Source: Woeseia sp.
Lineage (GTDB): Bacteria; Pseudomonadota; Gammaproteobacteria; Steroidobacterales; UBA11654
Assembly: GCA_019653755.1 (NCBI GenBank)
Contig: BPCL01000003.1
Span: 62,001-126,000, forward strand
DNA length: 64,000 nucleotides
Direction: 5' to 3'
Each line of letters starts with the position of its first letter. The first letter of the stretch is position 1. Positions 37,451 to 46,987 of this stretch are shown here, piece after piece. The position numbers and the translations under genes are program-made. A model generated the notes under the pieces. It saw only the letters and a list, made by a program, of their open reading frames with translations. It was not told the origin of the DNA and searched no databases.

Positions 37451-39874
37451 ATGAATAATCAAGCACGGATTGTTATCGTAGGTGGAGGCATTATGGGTGT
37501 GTCACTGCTTTACCATCTGGCAGAGGAAGGTTGCGAAGACATCCTATTGATTGAAAAGGGGGAATTAACCTCAGGTTCAACTTGGCATGCCGCTGGTCAA
37601 TGTCCAAGTATGGTAGGAAACTATAACTTGGCAAAAATCCACAATTACGGAAACTGGTTGTATTCTCGACTCGAAGAGATTACTGGTCAATATGTTAGTT
37701 GGCATCCCTCGGGCGGTATTCGACTTGCTTTAACACAGGATGATCTTGATTGGTTTCATTACATGAAAGGGATTGCTAACAATGTGGGTTTTCGTATGGA
37801 AATCATTGATCCTGAAAAAATCAAAGAGATCAATCCTTTTATCAATACAGAAGGGGTCATTGCGGGTGCATGGACACTCGATGATGGCCATGCGGATCCA
37901 GCAGGTTTAACCAATGCCATGGCCATTGGTGCTAAGAATATGGGCGCCAGTATTGAGCGACACAATCGAGTTCTTGATATCAAGCAAATGTCCTCTGGAG
38001 AATGGCAAGTGATTACAGAAAAAGGAAATATTATTGCAGAAACCGTGGTCAATGCGGCGGGTTGCTATGCTAGAAGAATAGCCCAAATGGTTGGAAGAGA
38101 TTATCCAATTGTCAACGTACAACACCACTATATTGTGACCGATGTAATAGAAGAATTTACTCAACGTGATGAAGAAATCCAGGTAATAAGAGATCCACGA
38201 GCCTCTTCTTATCTCAGACAAGAGCAACAATCAGGTCTAATCGGTATTTATGAAAGAAAAGGCATTACCGAAGCCTGGACACCCGAAGGGCTCCCTCCAT
38301 GGGAATCAGACAGTGAGCTCTTTTCAGAAGATCTAGATCGGTTAATGCCATGGCTTCAACATGCAATGGAACGAATACCTATTTTTGAAGATGCAGGAAT
38401 TAAGAGAGTTGTTTGTGGCGCTATTGCACACACTCCTGATGGAGGTCCTCTCCTTGGTCCAGTTGCTGGTTTGAAGAACTTTTGGAATTGCTGTGGCGCG
38501 TCATTTGGAATTGCTCAAGGTGCTGGTATTGGAAAATACCTAACTCAATGGATGTTATATGGAGATTCAGAAATCAATATGACAGGTTTCGATTCAAGAC
38601 GATACGGTAGTTACGCTGATAAAAACTATATGAATGAAACTGGTTTTCAAGATTATAAAATGACATATATAACCCCAATGCCGGGTGAAGAATTGTCAGC
38701 AGGTAGGTCTCGAAGGCTTAGTCCATTGCATAACAAACTAAAAAGCAAGGGCTGTGTCTACACCGAAACCTTTGGTTGGGAAAGACCAAAGTGGTTTTCG
38801 TTAGATGGACGCGAAGAAGACTATAGTCGCCGCCATAATAATGTCTTCGATGTGATTCGGGATGAATGTCTTGCTGTCCGTGAACGTGTCGGCATTCTCG
38901 ATTTAACAGGTTTTGCTAAATATGAAGTTACCGGTCCTGATGCCGAGTCTTATTTAAATCGAATCTTTGCCAATACCATGCCAACAAAAGAAGGCGGCAT
39001 TGTGCTTGCTCATATTCTATCTAATGCTGGGAGAATTAATGCAGAAATGACAATTACCAGAATGGGGGACAATCATTTCTATCTTCTTTCAGCAGCGATA
39101 GCAGAAATTCGTGATTTTGACTATCTTACTCAGGCCATGACTGAAAAAGAAAATATCGAAATTGTTAATGTCACAGATGCTCGAGGAGTACTTGTGCTTG
39201 CTGGCCCAAAAGCACGAGAGGTGATGGCAAAAGTTACGGAAGAGAAACTCGATAATGCTTCATTTCCATGGTTAACAGGAAAAGAAATAAACATTTCTGG
39301 GTTGCCAACTCGTGCATTACGAATCAATTATGTGGGCGAATTGGGTTGGGAAATACATCCACCCATTGAGCATTTGGAAGCGATATACGATGCTCTATGG
39401 CAAGCCGGAGAAGAATTGGGTATTGCTGATTTTGGTCTTTATGCCGTGGACAGCTTAAGAATGGAAAAAGCATATCGTCATTGGGGTGGTGAGTTAACCA
39501 ATGAGGTAACCATGATTGATTCTGATATGGAACGTTTTATTAAATTAGACAAAGACAATTTTATTGGAAAAGAAGCAACAATTCGCCAACAACAAGAAGA
39601 ACGCCTTTTCCAACTAGTTTATTTTGAAATTGAAGCCAATGACTCTGATATAAATGGTGGAGAACCTATTTATATCGCTGACAAATGCATCGGCATTACC
39701 ACCTCAGGAGATTATGGTCATTTTGTTAAAAAAAGTCTTGGCTTTGGTTACGTGAAGCCTGATAACTCTTTACCTGGAACAGAACTCTATATAGATCTTC
39801 TGGGTGACCGTTGTAGAGCAACGGTATTGAAAGATCCTATTTATGATCCTCACAATGAGCGGTTAAAAGGATAA
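37451..39874 (+). CDS. FAD-dependent amine dehydrogenase fused to GcvT domain (DMGDH/sarcosine dehydrogenase-like), copy 2
   Basis: Intact 807-residue fusion. Residues 1 to about 400 are the DAO flavoprotein with the dinucleotide motif VIVGGGIMGVSLLYHL and STWHAAGQ, whose His is the expected site of covalent FAD. The middle and C-terminal parts are the folate-binding aminomethyltransferase with RERVGILDLTGFAKYEVTGP, INYVGELGWEIHPP and DSLRMEKAYRHWGGELTNE. It ends YDPHNERLKG, like copy 1. Such enzymes oxidise dimethylglycine or sarcosine and charge tetrahydrofolate with the carbon. Following the second MttB-like gene, the pair could carry betaine to sarcosine or glycine. Confidence 0.93.
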   Translation: MNNQARIVIVGGGIMGVSLLYHLAEEGCEDILLIEKGELTSGSTWHAAGQCPSMVGNYNLAKIHNYGNWLYSRLEEITGQYVSWHPSGGIRLALTQDDLDWFHYMKGIANNVGFRMEIIDPEKIKEINPFINTEGVIAGAWTLDDGHADPAGLTNAMAIGAKNMGASIERHNRVLDIKQMSSGEWQVITEKGNIIAETVVNAAGCYARRIAQMVGRDYPIVNVQHHYIVTDVIEEFTQRDEEIQVIRDPRASSYLRQEQQSGLIGIYERKGITEAWTPEGLPPWESDSELFSEDLDRLMPWLQHAMERIPIFEDAGIKRVVCGAIAHTPDGGPLLGPVAGLKNFWNCCGASFGIAQGAGIGKYLTQWMLYGDSEINMTGFDSRRYGSYADKNYMNETGFQDYKMTYITPMPGEELSAGRSRRLSPLHNKLKSKGCVYTETFGWERPKWFSLDGREEDYSRRHNNVFDVIRDECLAVRERVGILDLTGFAKYEVTGPDAESYLNRIFANTMPTKEGGIVLAHILSNAGRINAEMTITRMGDNHFYLLSAAIAEIRDFDYLTQAMTEKENIEIVNVTDARGVLVLAGPKAREVMAKVTEEKLDNASFPWLTGKEINISGLPTRALRINYVGELGWEIHPPIEHLEAIYDALWQAGEELGIADFGLYAVDSLRMEKAYRHWGGELTNEVTMIDSDMERFIKLDKDNFIGKEATIRQQQEERLFQLVYFEIEANDSDINGGEPIYIADKCIGITTSGDYGHFVKKSLGFGYVKPDNSLPGTELYIDLLGDRCRATVLKDPIYDPHNERLKG

Positions 39875-39880
39875 ATCACT

Positions 39881-40132
39881 TTGAAAAGATCAAATACTGA
39901 GAACAGAAGATTACCTGGATTGTTTCAAGGATACTACTGGATGCATCATTATGATCAGGATAAAAATTTAAGGGATCAATATAAAGATCATCCTTACTAT
40001 CAGGACTGCATAGATTTTTGTTCAAAATGGGATCAAAAATCATTTGACCCAAATTATAAAGAAAAATCTCTAGATTATTTTATACCTATGATTGAAGAAA
40101 TATTTTCGAGAGAGCCTCGATCATTTGTTTAG
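39881..40132 (+). CDS. Small protein, possibly an HD-phosphohydrolase C-terminal remnant
   Basis: An 83-residue soluble protein starting at TTG 39881, six bases after the DMGDH stop and within its AAAAGG-containing tail, so probably translationally coupled. It has LPGLFQGYYWMHHYDQDKNL, HPYYQDCIDFCSKWDQKSFD and FIPMIEEIF. From memory, this pattern resembles the C-terminal third of COG4341-type predicted HD phosphohydrolases, but the HD metal site is not present here. Function unknown; the call is tentative. Confidence 0.5.
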   Translation: MKRSNTENRRLPGLFQGYYWMHHYDQDKNLRDQYKDHPYYQDCIDFCSKWDQKSFDPNYKEKSLDYFIPMIEEIFSREPRSFV

Positions 40133-40141
40133 TCTCTTCTA

Positions 40142-40414
40142 ATGCGTTTAGATAAAATCAATGCATTCGGTGGAACATTTGTACTCATTTGTGGTGTTCT
40201 ATTATATTTGTCACCTGATAACTTAAATGCCAATAGTATTATTATTCAGTCACTAGGAATTATAGGGGCTAGTTATCTAGTCTCTGTGCTTATCCACTTA
40301 TTCATTACAAAACAAATGGGTAAGAATGTTGAGCTAGTTACTGTATATGCTTGGTATTCCAGTCTTGTAGGTTTATCAATAGTTATTAATGAAATAGCTA
40401 GCCTAGTGCAGTAA
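40142..40414 (+). CDS. Small membrane protein of unknown function
   Basis: A 90-residue protein with three hydrophobic segments (about residues 7-24, 33-52 and 64-86) and few charged residues between them. I do not recognise a family. It closes the methylated-amine block, ten bases after the previous small gene, and ends just before the tRNA on the opposite strand. Confidence 0.5.
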   Translation: MRLDKINAFGGTFVLICGVLLYLSPDNLNANSIIIQSLGIIGASYLVSVLIHLFITKQMGKNVELVTVYAWYSSLVGLSIVINEIASLVQ

Positions 40415-40426
40415 AAAGCTGAAAAG

Positions 40427-40503
40427 TGGTGGGCCCGGGAGGACTCGAACCTCCGACCAATGGATTATGAGTCCACTGCTCTAACCAACTGAGCTACAGG
40501 CCC
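40427..40503 (-). tRNA. ileX: tRNA with CAT anticodon, probably tRNA-Ile2
   Basis: The minus strand folds into a full cloverleaf of 77 bases with an encoded CCA end. The acceptor stem GGGCCTG pairs with CGGGCCC, the D-arm contains AGCTCAGTTGGTTAGAGC, and the anticodon loop CTCATAA carries CAT. The T-arm contains GGTTCGAGTCC. A CAT anticodon can belong to elongator Met or to lysidine-modified Ile2. Position next to rpoD, where E. coli has ileX, favours Ile2. Confidence 0.92.
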
Positions 40504-40549
40504 AAAGATTCTATTTTAGCATTAAAATTAGTTTTAGGAGACGCGGCTT

Positions 40550-42443
40550 CTAGCTTTCATTCATAAAGCTTTTTAGCTTCTCACTTCGTGAAGGATGTCT
40601 TAATTTCCTTAAAGCTTTAGCTTCAATTTCCCTTTGATTCTTTCTCTAGTTACATCAAATTGTTTTCCAACCTCTTCTAGAGTGTGATCAGTGTTCATAT
40701 GAATTCCAAAACGCATCCTTAATACCTTAGCTTCTCTTGGGGTAAGGCTTTCTAGAATACTTACTGTACTTTCTTTTAAGCCTGTTTTAGTTGCGGCACC
40801 ATCTGGTTGGTCTATCGTGGTGTCTTCAATGAAATCCCCTAAATATGAATCATCATCATCACCAATCGGTGTTTCCATAGATATTGGCTCTCTAGATATC
40901 TTAAGAACCTTTCTGATTCTAGAGATTGGCATTTCCATTTTTTCTGACAACTTTCCCCTACACTAGGTTCTCTGCCCTTTTCTTGAATCATTTGTCGTTG
41001 AATTCGATTTAACTTATTAATGGTTTCGATCATATGCACCGGAATTCTTATGGTTCTCGCCTGATCCGCTATAGACCTAGTAATTGCCTGCCTGATCCAC
41101 CAAGTGGCATAGGTTGAGAATTTATAACCTCTTCTGTATTCAAATTTATCCACCGCTTTCATTAATCCGATATTGCCTTCTTGGATGAGATCCAAAAATT
41201 GCAATCCTCTGTTTGTGTACTTTTTGGCGATTGAGATAACTAATCTTAGGTTGGCTTCAACCATTTCTTTTTTCGCTCGATCAGCACGAATTCTACCCAT
41301 ATTTAGTCGACGGTTGATTTCTTTGATTCCCTGTATGTCAATATGGGAGGATCTTTCTAATTTAGCCAACTTCTTTTGGTTCGCTATGATTTTTGATTTA
41401 TTTCTATTAAGAATTGATGAGTACTTTCTTTTAGCTCTGATGTATTTATCAATCCATGTTAGTTTTGTTTCATTTCCTATAAATGTTTTTCTAAATTCAT
41501 CCATAGGTACACCAGCAGTTTCTACTACTATTTCTCTGATTTCTCCTTCTAGTCTTTTAACCTCGTCCATATAAGCAATGATGATTTTTTGAAGTATGTC
41601 AAAAAGTTTTGGAGAAATCTTTACACTCATAATGGTATCTTCAATATTGGCTCTTTGTTTCTCTATAGTTTCAATTTTGGCATCCTCATCAATAAGTTTG
41701 ATTAATCTGTTTGTTTGCCTAATCACTTTTTTTATTTCTTTATTAATTGCTGAAACATCAATGGCTTCTTCTTCAGCTTGATTATCTGAGTTGATTTCTA
41801 TTATGTCGTCGTTGAGATAAGCATAATCTGAGAAAATTTCTAGAATTTTGCTTTGGTCTTTCTCTTCTTGTGCTTCAATGTCCTCAAGAACGGTTTTATA
41901 TCTTTCATGTATAAATTCAAGAACAGGAATAAATGCTGACAATGTTGCCTGTATTTTCTTGTTTCCATCCTCAATTTTTTTGGCTATTACAATCTCGCCT
42001 TCACGATCCAGCAACTCAATTGTTCCCATTTCCCTCATGTACATTCTTACTGGGTCAGTGGTCTTACCAATTTCATTTTCAATGGGGTTTATAGCATCTT
42101 CTTGATTAGTTTGATTGGATGCAATTTCTTCTGATTTAGGAGCATGCTCTTGAACAACTATGCCTAGATCACTGATCATTTCGACTATTTCTTCCAATCT
42201 GTCAGCTTCAATAATGCCTTCAGGTAAATTCTCGTTCAATTCAGCGTATGTGATAAAGCCTTCAGATTTGCCTTTTTCAAGAAGAATTTGGAATGGAGTT
42301 TTTTCTTTCTCAGAAGATTCAATAGTTTCTTCTTTGTCTTCACCAAGAACTGATTCAATTTCTTCGACATCAATGAGTTCCTCAACATCTATTGATTGTT
42401 TAAGAGATTCATCTTCCTTTAAATTGTCTTTCTTATTTTTCAC
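40550..42443 (-). CDS. rpoD: RNA polymerase sigma-70 factor RpoD; two frame breaks near the 3' end
   Basis: This is the primary sigma factor, about 630 residues. It has an acidic N-terminal region 1.1, then [21 protein letters not shown] (region 1.2) and a non-conserved insert. Region 2 follows with [37 protein letters not shown] and [14 protein letters not shown]. The frame breaks near 40960-40972 and resumes as [37 protein letters not shown] and region 4 [16 protein letters not shown] second break near 40632-40645 hides the last helix [17 protein letters not shown], ending at 40550. Both breaks are in universally conserved parts of an essential gene, so errors in the sequence are likely. 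Confidence 0.93.
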
Positions 42444-42505
42444 TTATATATTTTTGATTAAAAATTGGTCGACTATTATATATCTATTTGTTCTTTATGG
42501 TTATT

Positions 42506-44251
42506 TTATTTTTTAGATAGTTCTTTTAATCTGTTCTGATCATTGTCGTTTAGACTTCCTTTTTTAGCCTTTGAAATAAGACTTGTTAACTCCTTTCTCT
42601 GATCCTGTATATTTAGCCTCTTGATAATATCATCAAATTCACTTGCCAACTCATTATCATTAATAAGGTTCTGCTCTGTTGCTAGCTTACTCAGATATCC
42701 CTGAAGTTTAGGATCAGGAAAATGCTCAATGATCGTTGCTAACTTAACTTTATCTTTTTCATTTACCAAGCGAGCAATCTCTCTAAAGATATCAATGCCT
42801 TTTTCATCTATGAAATTAAATTGATTGCTAATATCAATAATGGTTCTTGCAAGCTCAGGTTTGTGTAACAAAATTTGAATTGCCTGCTTGATGAGACTCG
42901 GCCTTTTTGTTTGAGAACTCACTTTTTTAGATGTAGAACCTGAAAAGCTTTTATTGGATGTATTTTTTTTATTACTGGCATGATACTTCATTAGTTTTTC
43001 TTCAGGTAGATCATATTCCTGGGCTATCCTTTTTATTAAAAGGTCTTTATATATTCCATCTCTGATTTTGTTAGCTAGGGTCATAGCATTTTCAGCAGCG
43101 TTAGCTTTGCCTTTAATAGAGCTAATATCAGACTCTTGATTGCATAGGTTAATCAGAAACTCATCCATTGATTGAGCCTCTTTTATAAGCTTCTCAAAAG
43201 CTTTAAACCCCTTTCTTCTGATGAAATCATCCGGATCATCATCTTCAAGTATTAGGAATCGTGCCTCTTTATTTTTTCTAACTAGAGGGAGACAGAGTTC
43301 CATCGCTTTTTTAGCAGCCTTCTTTCCTGCATTATCGCCGTCAAAGCAGAATATTATCTGATCTGAAATTCTGAATATTTTGTTGATATGGATTTCCGTC
43401 GTTGCCGTCCCTAAAGTGGCTAATGAGTTGCCTATCTTGTTTTGATATAAACCTATTACATCGGTGTAACCTTCAACAATGATGGCCTTTCTTTGATCAG
43501 CAATGGATTTTTTTGATTCATACAAACCATAGAGTAGCTCTCCCTTTTTGAATAAGGATGTTTCAGGAGAGTTTAGGTATTTTGGTTCCTCATCATCAAT
43601 TATTCGTCCACCAAAACCAACAATTTCTCCTTTATTATTTTTTATAGGGAACATGAGCCGGTTCCTGAATCGATCGTAAAATCCACCATCATCTTTTTCA
43701 ATCAATAATCCACATGCTAAAAGCTTCTTTTTATCTTCTTGTGTAGCTCCAAACTTATTGGTGATGTCATCCCAAGAATCTTTGGAGAAACCTAGGGCAT
43801 AATGTTTAGCAGTTTTTCCATCAATACCTCGACTCTTTAAATATTTGATGGCTTTATTAGAGTCTTTGAGGTTTTGTTCATAGTAACTTGATATATTTTG
43901 CAATAAACCCTTTAAGCTACTCCTTTCTTTAGACTTAGCTATATCTTCTTTTCTCTTAGGTACGTTGACGCCAAGCATCTTGGCAACTTCTTCTATAGCT
44001 TCAACAAAAGTAAGTCGTTCGTAGTCCATTAAAAAACCCAAAGCTGTCCCATGAGCGCCACAACCAAAACAATGATAAAACCCCTTCTCTGGGCTTACTG
44101 TAAATGATGGTGTTTTTTCATTGTGAAAGGGGCAGCAGGCTTTAAATTCTTTACCGGCTTTCTTTATCTCAACCCTTCTTCCTATAACCTCACCAATATC
44201 GGCTCTCTCTATGAGGTCATCAATAAAATCTTGAGGAATTCTTTCGGACAT
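42506..44251 (-). CDS. dnaG: DNA primase DnaG
   Basis: DnaG makes RNA primers at the replication fork. The 581-residue protein has the N-terminal zinc ribbon (CPFHNEKTPSF...YHCFGCG). The TOPRIM core has the acidic motifs IIVEGYTDVIGLYQ and FCFDGDNAGKKAA. A C-terminal helical domain for DnaB binding follows. The start is MSERIPQDFIDDLIERADI, as in the family. It lies in the rpsU-(yqeY)-dnaG-rpoD macromolecular-synthesis cluster, 62 bases upstream of rpoD, and has no frame break. Confidence 0.96.
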   Translation of the reverse strand: MSERIPQDFIDDLIERADIGEVIGRRVEIKKAGKEFKACCPFHNEKTPSFTVSPEKGFYHCFGCGAHGTALGFLMDYERLTFVEAIEEVAKMLGVNVPKRKEDIAKSKERSSLKGLLQNISSYYEQNLKDSNKAIKYLKSRGIDGKTAKHYALGFSKDSWDDITNKFGATQEDKKKLLACGLLIEKDDGGFYDRFRNRLMFPIKNNKGEIVGFGGRIIDDEEPKYLNSPETSLFKKGELLYGLYESKKSIADQRKAIIVEGYTDVIGLYQNKIGNSLATLGTATTEIHINKIFRISDQIIFCFDGDNAGKKAAKKAMELCLPLVRKNKEARFLILEDDDPDDFIRRKGFKAFEKLIKEAQSMDEFLINLCNQESDISSIKGKANAAENAMTLANKIRDGIYKDLLIKRIAQEYDLPEEKLMKYHASNKKNTSNKSFSGSTSKKVSSQTKRPSLIKQAIQILLHKPELARTIIDISNQFNFIDEKGIDIFREIARLVNEKDKVKLATIIEHFPDPKLQGYLSKLATEQNLINDNELASEFDDIIKRLNIQDQRKELTSLISKAKKGSLNDNDQNRLKELSKK

Positions 44252-44347
44252 AAACTGAAATTTATTATAATTCTATACTTTGGGGTTGATAATTTAGTCT
44301 ATTCAGAAAACTGAGAAAAGTAAAAGAACTTATCTGCGTGCGAAGAA

Positions 44348-44794
44348 TTATTTAGATAGGGATTCTCTAACAATATCACTGGCAAGTTTCATATCAATCT
44401 TACCATCCGCCTGCTGTTTAAGTTTTCCCATCACTGCTCCCATGTCTTTGAGAGATTCCGCTCCAGTTTCATTGATAATTTCTGAGATAATTTTTCTCAC
44501 TTCCTCTGCGTCTAATTTTTCAGGTAAATAAGTCCTTAAAATCTCAGCTTCGGCCATTTCTTTATCAAACAATTCCTTTCTTTCACCTTGCTGGTATTGT
44601 TCTGCTGCTTCAAGTCTAAGTTGAACCTGTTTTTCAACAATTGATAAGCACTCTAAATCCGATAGATTGGTTCTTGTATCAATTTCTTTTTGTTGTATCG
44701 CAGCCATCAACATCCTTAATGTGCTCAACCTGAGTCGATCACCATCTTTGAGGGATTGTTTTATTTGGGCTTTGATTTGTTCTTGAAAGCTCAA
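44348..44794 (-). CDS. yqeY: YqeY/GatB-like domain protein
   Basis: A 148-residue helical protein: LKDGDRLRLSTLRMLMAAIQ, EKQVQLRLEAAEQYQQGER, EILRTYLPEKLDAEEVRKII and a tail with KDMGAVMGKLKQQADGKID. This is the YqeY family, related to the C-terminal domain of GatB amidotransferase. A role in tRNA-dependent amidation is suspected but not proven. It is commonly placed between rpsU and dnaG, as here, 6 bases behind rpsU. Confidence 0.92.
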   Translation of the reverse strand: MSFQEQIKAQIKQSLKDGDRLRLSTLRMLMAAIQQKEIDTRTNLSDLECLSIVEKQVQLRLEAAEQYQQGERKELFDKEMAEAEILRTYLPEKLDAEEVRKIISEIINETGAESLKDMGAVMGKLKQQADGKIDMKLASDIVRESLSK

Positions 44795-44800
44795 GTTGAT

Positions 44801-45016
44801 TTAGTAGAGTCTTCTTGAACGATTATGTTCTCTAGACACTCGTTTTTTCTCTCTTTTGACCGCAGCAGCTTTTTTACGTTTTTTCTCTTGAGTGGGTTTC
44901 TCATAGAATTCTCTTTTTCTATATTCATTAATGATACCGGCCTTCTCACATGAGCGTTTAAAGCGTCTTAGTGCGTAATCAAAATATTCATTGTCCTTTA
45001 CTTTAACTAATGGCAA
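44801..45016 (-). CDS. rpsU: 30S ribosomal protein S21
   Basis: Complete S21 of 71 residues, highly basic: [40 protein letters not shown] and the Arg-rich ending. First gene of the rpsU-yqeY-dnaG-rpoD cluster, divergent from tsaD as in E. coli. Confidence 0.97.
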   Translation of the reverse strand: MPLVKVKDNEYFDYALRRFKRSCEKAGIINEYRKREFYEKPTQEKKRKKAAAVKREKKRVSREHNRSRRLY

Positions 45017-45108
45017 AACATATCCTTTTAGTTGAGTTAAATAAATATATACTTAATCCATAAATAGACCGTGAAATATACAGTTTAAGCCTAAAAAAAG
45101 CAAAGAAA

Positions 45109-46164
45109 ATGAAATCACTTTTAATCCTAGGTATAGAATCAAGTTGCGATGAGACGGCAACCGCTATCTATGATTCTGAAAAAGGCTTAATTGGTCATCA
45201 GGTTTTTAGCCAAATTGATTTGCATAAAAAATACGGCGGCGTAGTTCCCGAGTTGGCTTCCCGGGATCATATTAGAAAATTATTGCCTATGATCGATCAT
45301 TTACTAAAGGAAACTGAGAAATCACTAGAGGATATTGATGCAATAGCTTATACAGCTGGTCCTGGCTTATCAGGAGCATTGTTAGTTGGTTCAGTTATGG
45401 CTAATGGATTGGCATTTTCCCTAGGAATTCCCTCTGTTCCCATCCATCATATGGAGGCACATTTGTTAGCGCCCCTCTTAGAACAAGAGTCCGCAAAAAT
45501 GCCGTTTATTGCTCTATTGGTTTCTGGTGGACACACCTTACTTGTTTTAGTGAAATCCAAAGGAGAATATGAATTAGTGGGACAGACTCTAGATGATGCA
45601 GCTGGCGAAGCCTTTGACAAGGCAGCAAAGTTATTAGGGCTAAATTATCCAGGCGGGCCTGAAATTGCCAAGCTCGCTGAAATGGGTGAACCTGATATTT
45701 TTGATTTTCCAAGACCCTTATCAAAGGATAAAGGGAGTCTGGATTTCAGCTTCAGCGGACTCAAAACTTCGCTTATGTATCGTGTTAAACAGTTGAGGGA
45801 GGATGATGCATTGGACGATCAATGCAGAGCCGACTTATCTTATGCTTATCAGGAAGCTATAGTGGACAGCCTAGTCGGGAAGACAGAACTGGCGGTAACA
45901 AAATATGAAATTAATTCTGTTGTTATCGCAGGTGGCGTTGGCGCTAATAAAAAACTAAGAACAAAAATGGTAGATGTGTTTAGTAAAAAAGGTGTTGAGG
46001 TAATATATCCCAGTCTCGAGTTTTGCACTGACAATGCAGCCATGATTGCTCTGACAGGTCTTTACCGATTTCAACAAGGCATTGTTAATAAGAATTATCA
46101 AATAACTGTTAATCCAAGGTGGTCCATTGATAAGATCTATGAAGGAAAAAATGCTTATGGATAA
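45109..46164 (+). CDS. tsaD: tRNA N6-threonylcarbamoyladenosine transferase TsaD
   Basis: TsaD transfers the threonylcarbamoyl group to A37 of ANN-decoding tRNAs, working with TsaB and TsaE. The 351-residue ASKHA-fold protein has GIESSCDETATAIYD, the metal-binding HHMEAHLLAPL (both His residues), LLVSGGHTLL, DDAAGEAFDKAAKLLGL and VIAGGVGANKKLR. Length and motifs are standard. It is divergent from rpsU (93-base gap) and overlaps the start of folB. Confidence 0.96.
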   Translation: MKSLLILGIESSCDETATAIYDSEKGLIGHQVFSQIDLHKKYGGVVPELASRDHIRKLLPMIDHLLKETEKSLEDIDAIAYTAGPGLSGALLVGSVMANGLAFSLGIPSVPIHHMEAHLLAPLLEQESAKMPFIALLVSGGHTLLVLVKSKGEYELVGQTLDDAAGEAFDKAAKLLGLNYPGGPEIAKLAEMGEPDIFDFPRPLSKDKGSLDFSFSGLKTSLMYRVKQLREDDALDDQCRADLSYAYQEAIVDSLVGKTELAVTKYEINSVVIAGGVGANKKLRTKMVDVFSKKGVEVIYPSLEFCTDNAAMIALTGLYRFQQGIVNKNYQITVNPRWSIDKIYEGKNAYG

Positions 46165-46511
46165 AATCAAACTTACAGAATTAACTGTTAACACTGTTAT
46201 AGGAATTTGGGACTGGGAGAAAAGAAACCCTCAAAAGGTGGTCTTTGACATTGAAATGTCCACTGATATCAGCAAGGCCTCAAAATCAGATTCAATTAAA
46301 GATGCCCTAGACTATAAGGCCATTTCTAAACGAGTAAAACAATACCCCTCTAGAAAACCAGTTTGACTTGATTGAGACTCTTGCGGATAAAGTTGCACAA
46401 ATTATCCTTAATGAGTTTGAGGTCTCTTGGGTCAAGCTAACCATTTCAAAACCATACGCAATAAGGGATTCAAAGAATGTAAGCTTGATGATTGAGCGTT
46501 CTAGAGGATGA
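46157..46511 (+). CDS. folB: Dihydroneopterin aldolase FolB; one frame break
   Basis: FolB cleaves or epimerises dihydroneopterin in folate synthesis. The start at ATG 46157 gives MDKIKLTELTVNTVIGIWDW and is inside the tsaD end; an ATG at 46151 is also possible. Then come KVVFDIEMSTDISKASKSD and DALDYKAISKRVKQY. One extra C in the run 46345-46348 breaks the frame, after which FDLIETLADKVAQIILNEF and LTISKPYAIRDSKNV follow to 46511. Corrected length is 117 residues. The stop overlaps the folK start (ATGA). Confidence 0.88.
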
Positions 46512-46981
46512 ACCCAAAGGACCCAATATTCGATATATTTTTGAGCCTGGGAAGCAATATTGAACCCGAAAAGAACATCAATCTTGCTAAAGAACAACTA
46601 CAAATAAAGTACGGCAAACTATTAACTTCATCTATTTATAAAACTAAAGCAGTTGGTTTTAAAGGAGATGATTTCCTTAATCTTGTAATAAAAACATCCA
46701 CGAGCGATTCTCCAGAAACAGTAATCGATTATCTTCACTACATTGAAAGACAAACTGGTAGAGAGACTGGCACAGGACAATTTAACTCAAGAACTTTAGA
46801 TATTGATCTTTTATTGTATGGTGATTTAATTGATGCCAGTCTGAATTTACCCAGAGATGAGATCTTGAAGTATGGTTTTGTTCTTGAGCCTTTAGTAGAA
46901 ATATTTCCCGAAGGTAAGCATCCTATCGAAAATAGGCCCTACAAAGAGATATTTATAGAATTAGAGACTTCTATCAGTTGA
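46508..46981 (+). CDS. folK: 2-amino-4-hydroxy-6-hydroxymethyldihydropteridine diphosphokinase FolK
   Basis: HPPK transfers pyrophosphate from ATP to the pterin. The 157-residue protein has the opening IFLSLGSNIEPEKNI, YKTKAVGFKGDDFLNLVI, and the signature FNSRTLDIDLLLYGD with the Mg-binding aspartates. It overlaps folB by 4 bases, so FolB and FolK, which act in sequence, are translationally coupled. Confidence 0.94.
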   Translation: MNPKDPIFDIFLSLGSNIEPEKNINLAKEQLQIKYGKLLTSSIYKTKAVGFKGDDFLNLVIKTSTSDSPETVIDYLHYIERQTGRETGTGQFNSRTLDIDLLLYGDLIDASLNLPRDEILKYGFVLEPLVEIFPEGKHPIENRPYKEIFIELETSIS

Positions 46982-46987
46982 AAATAA

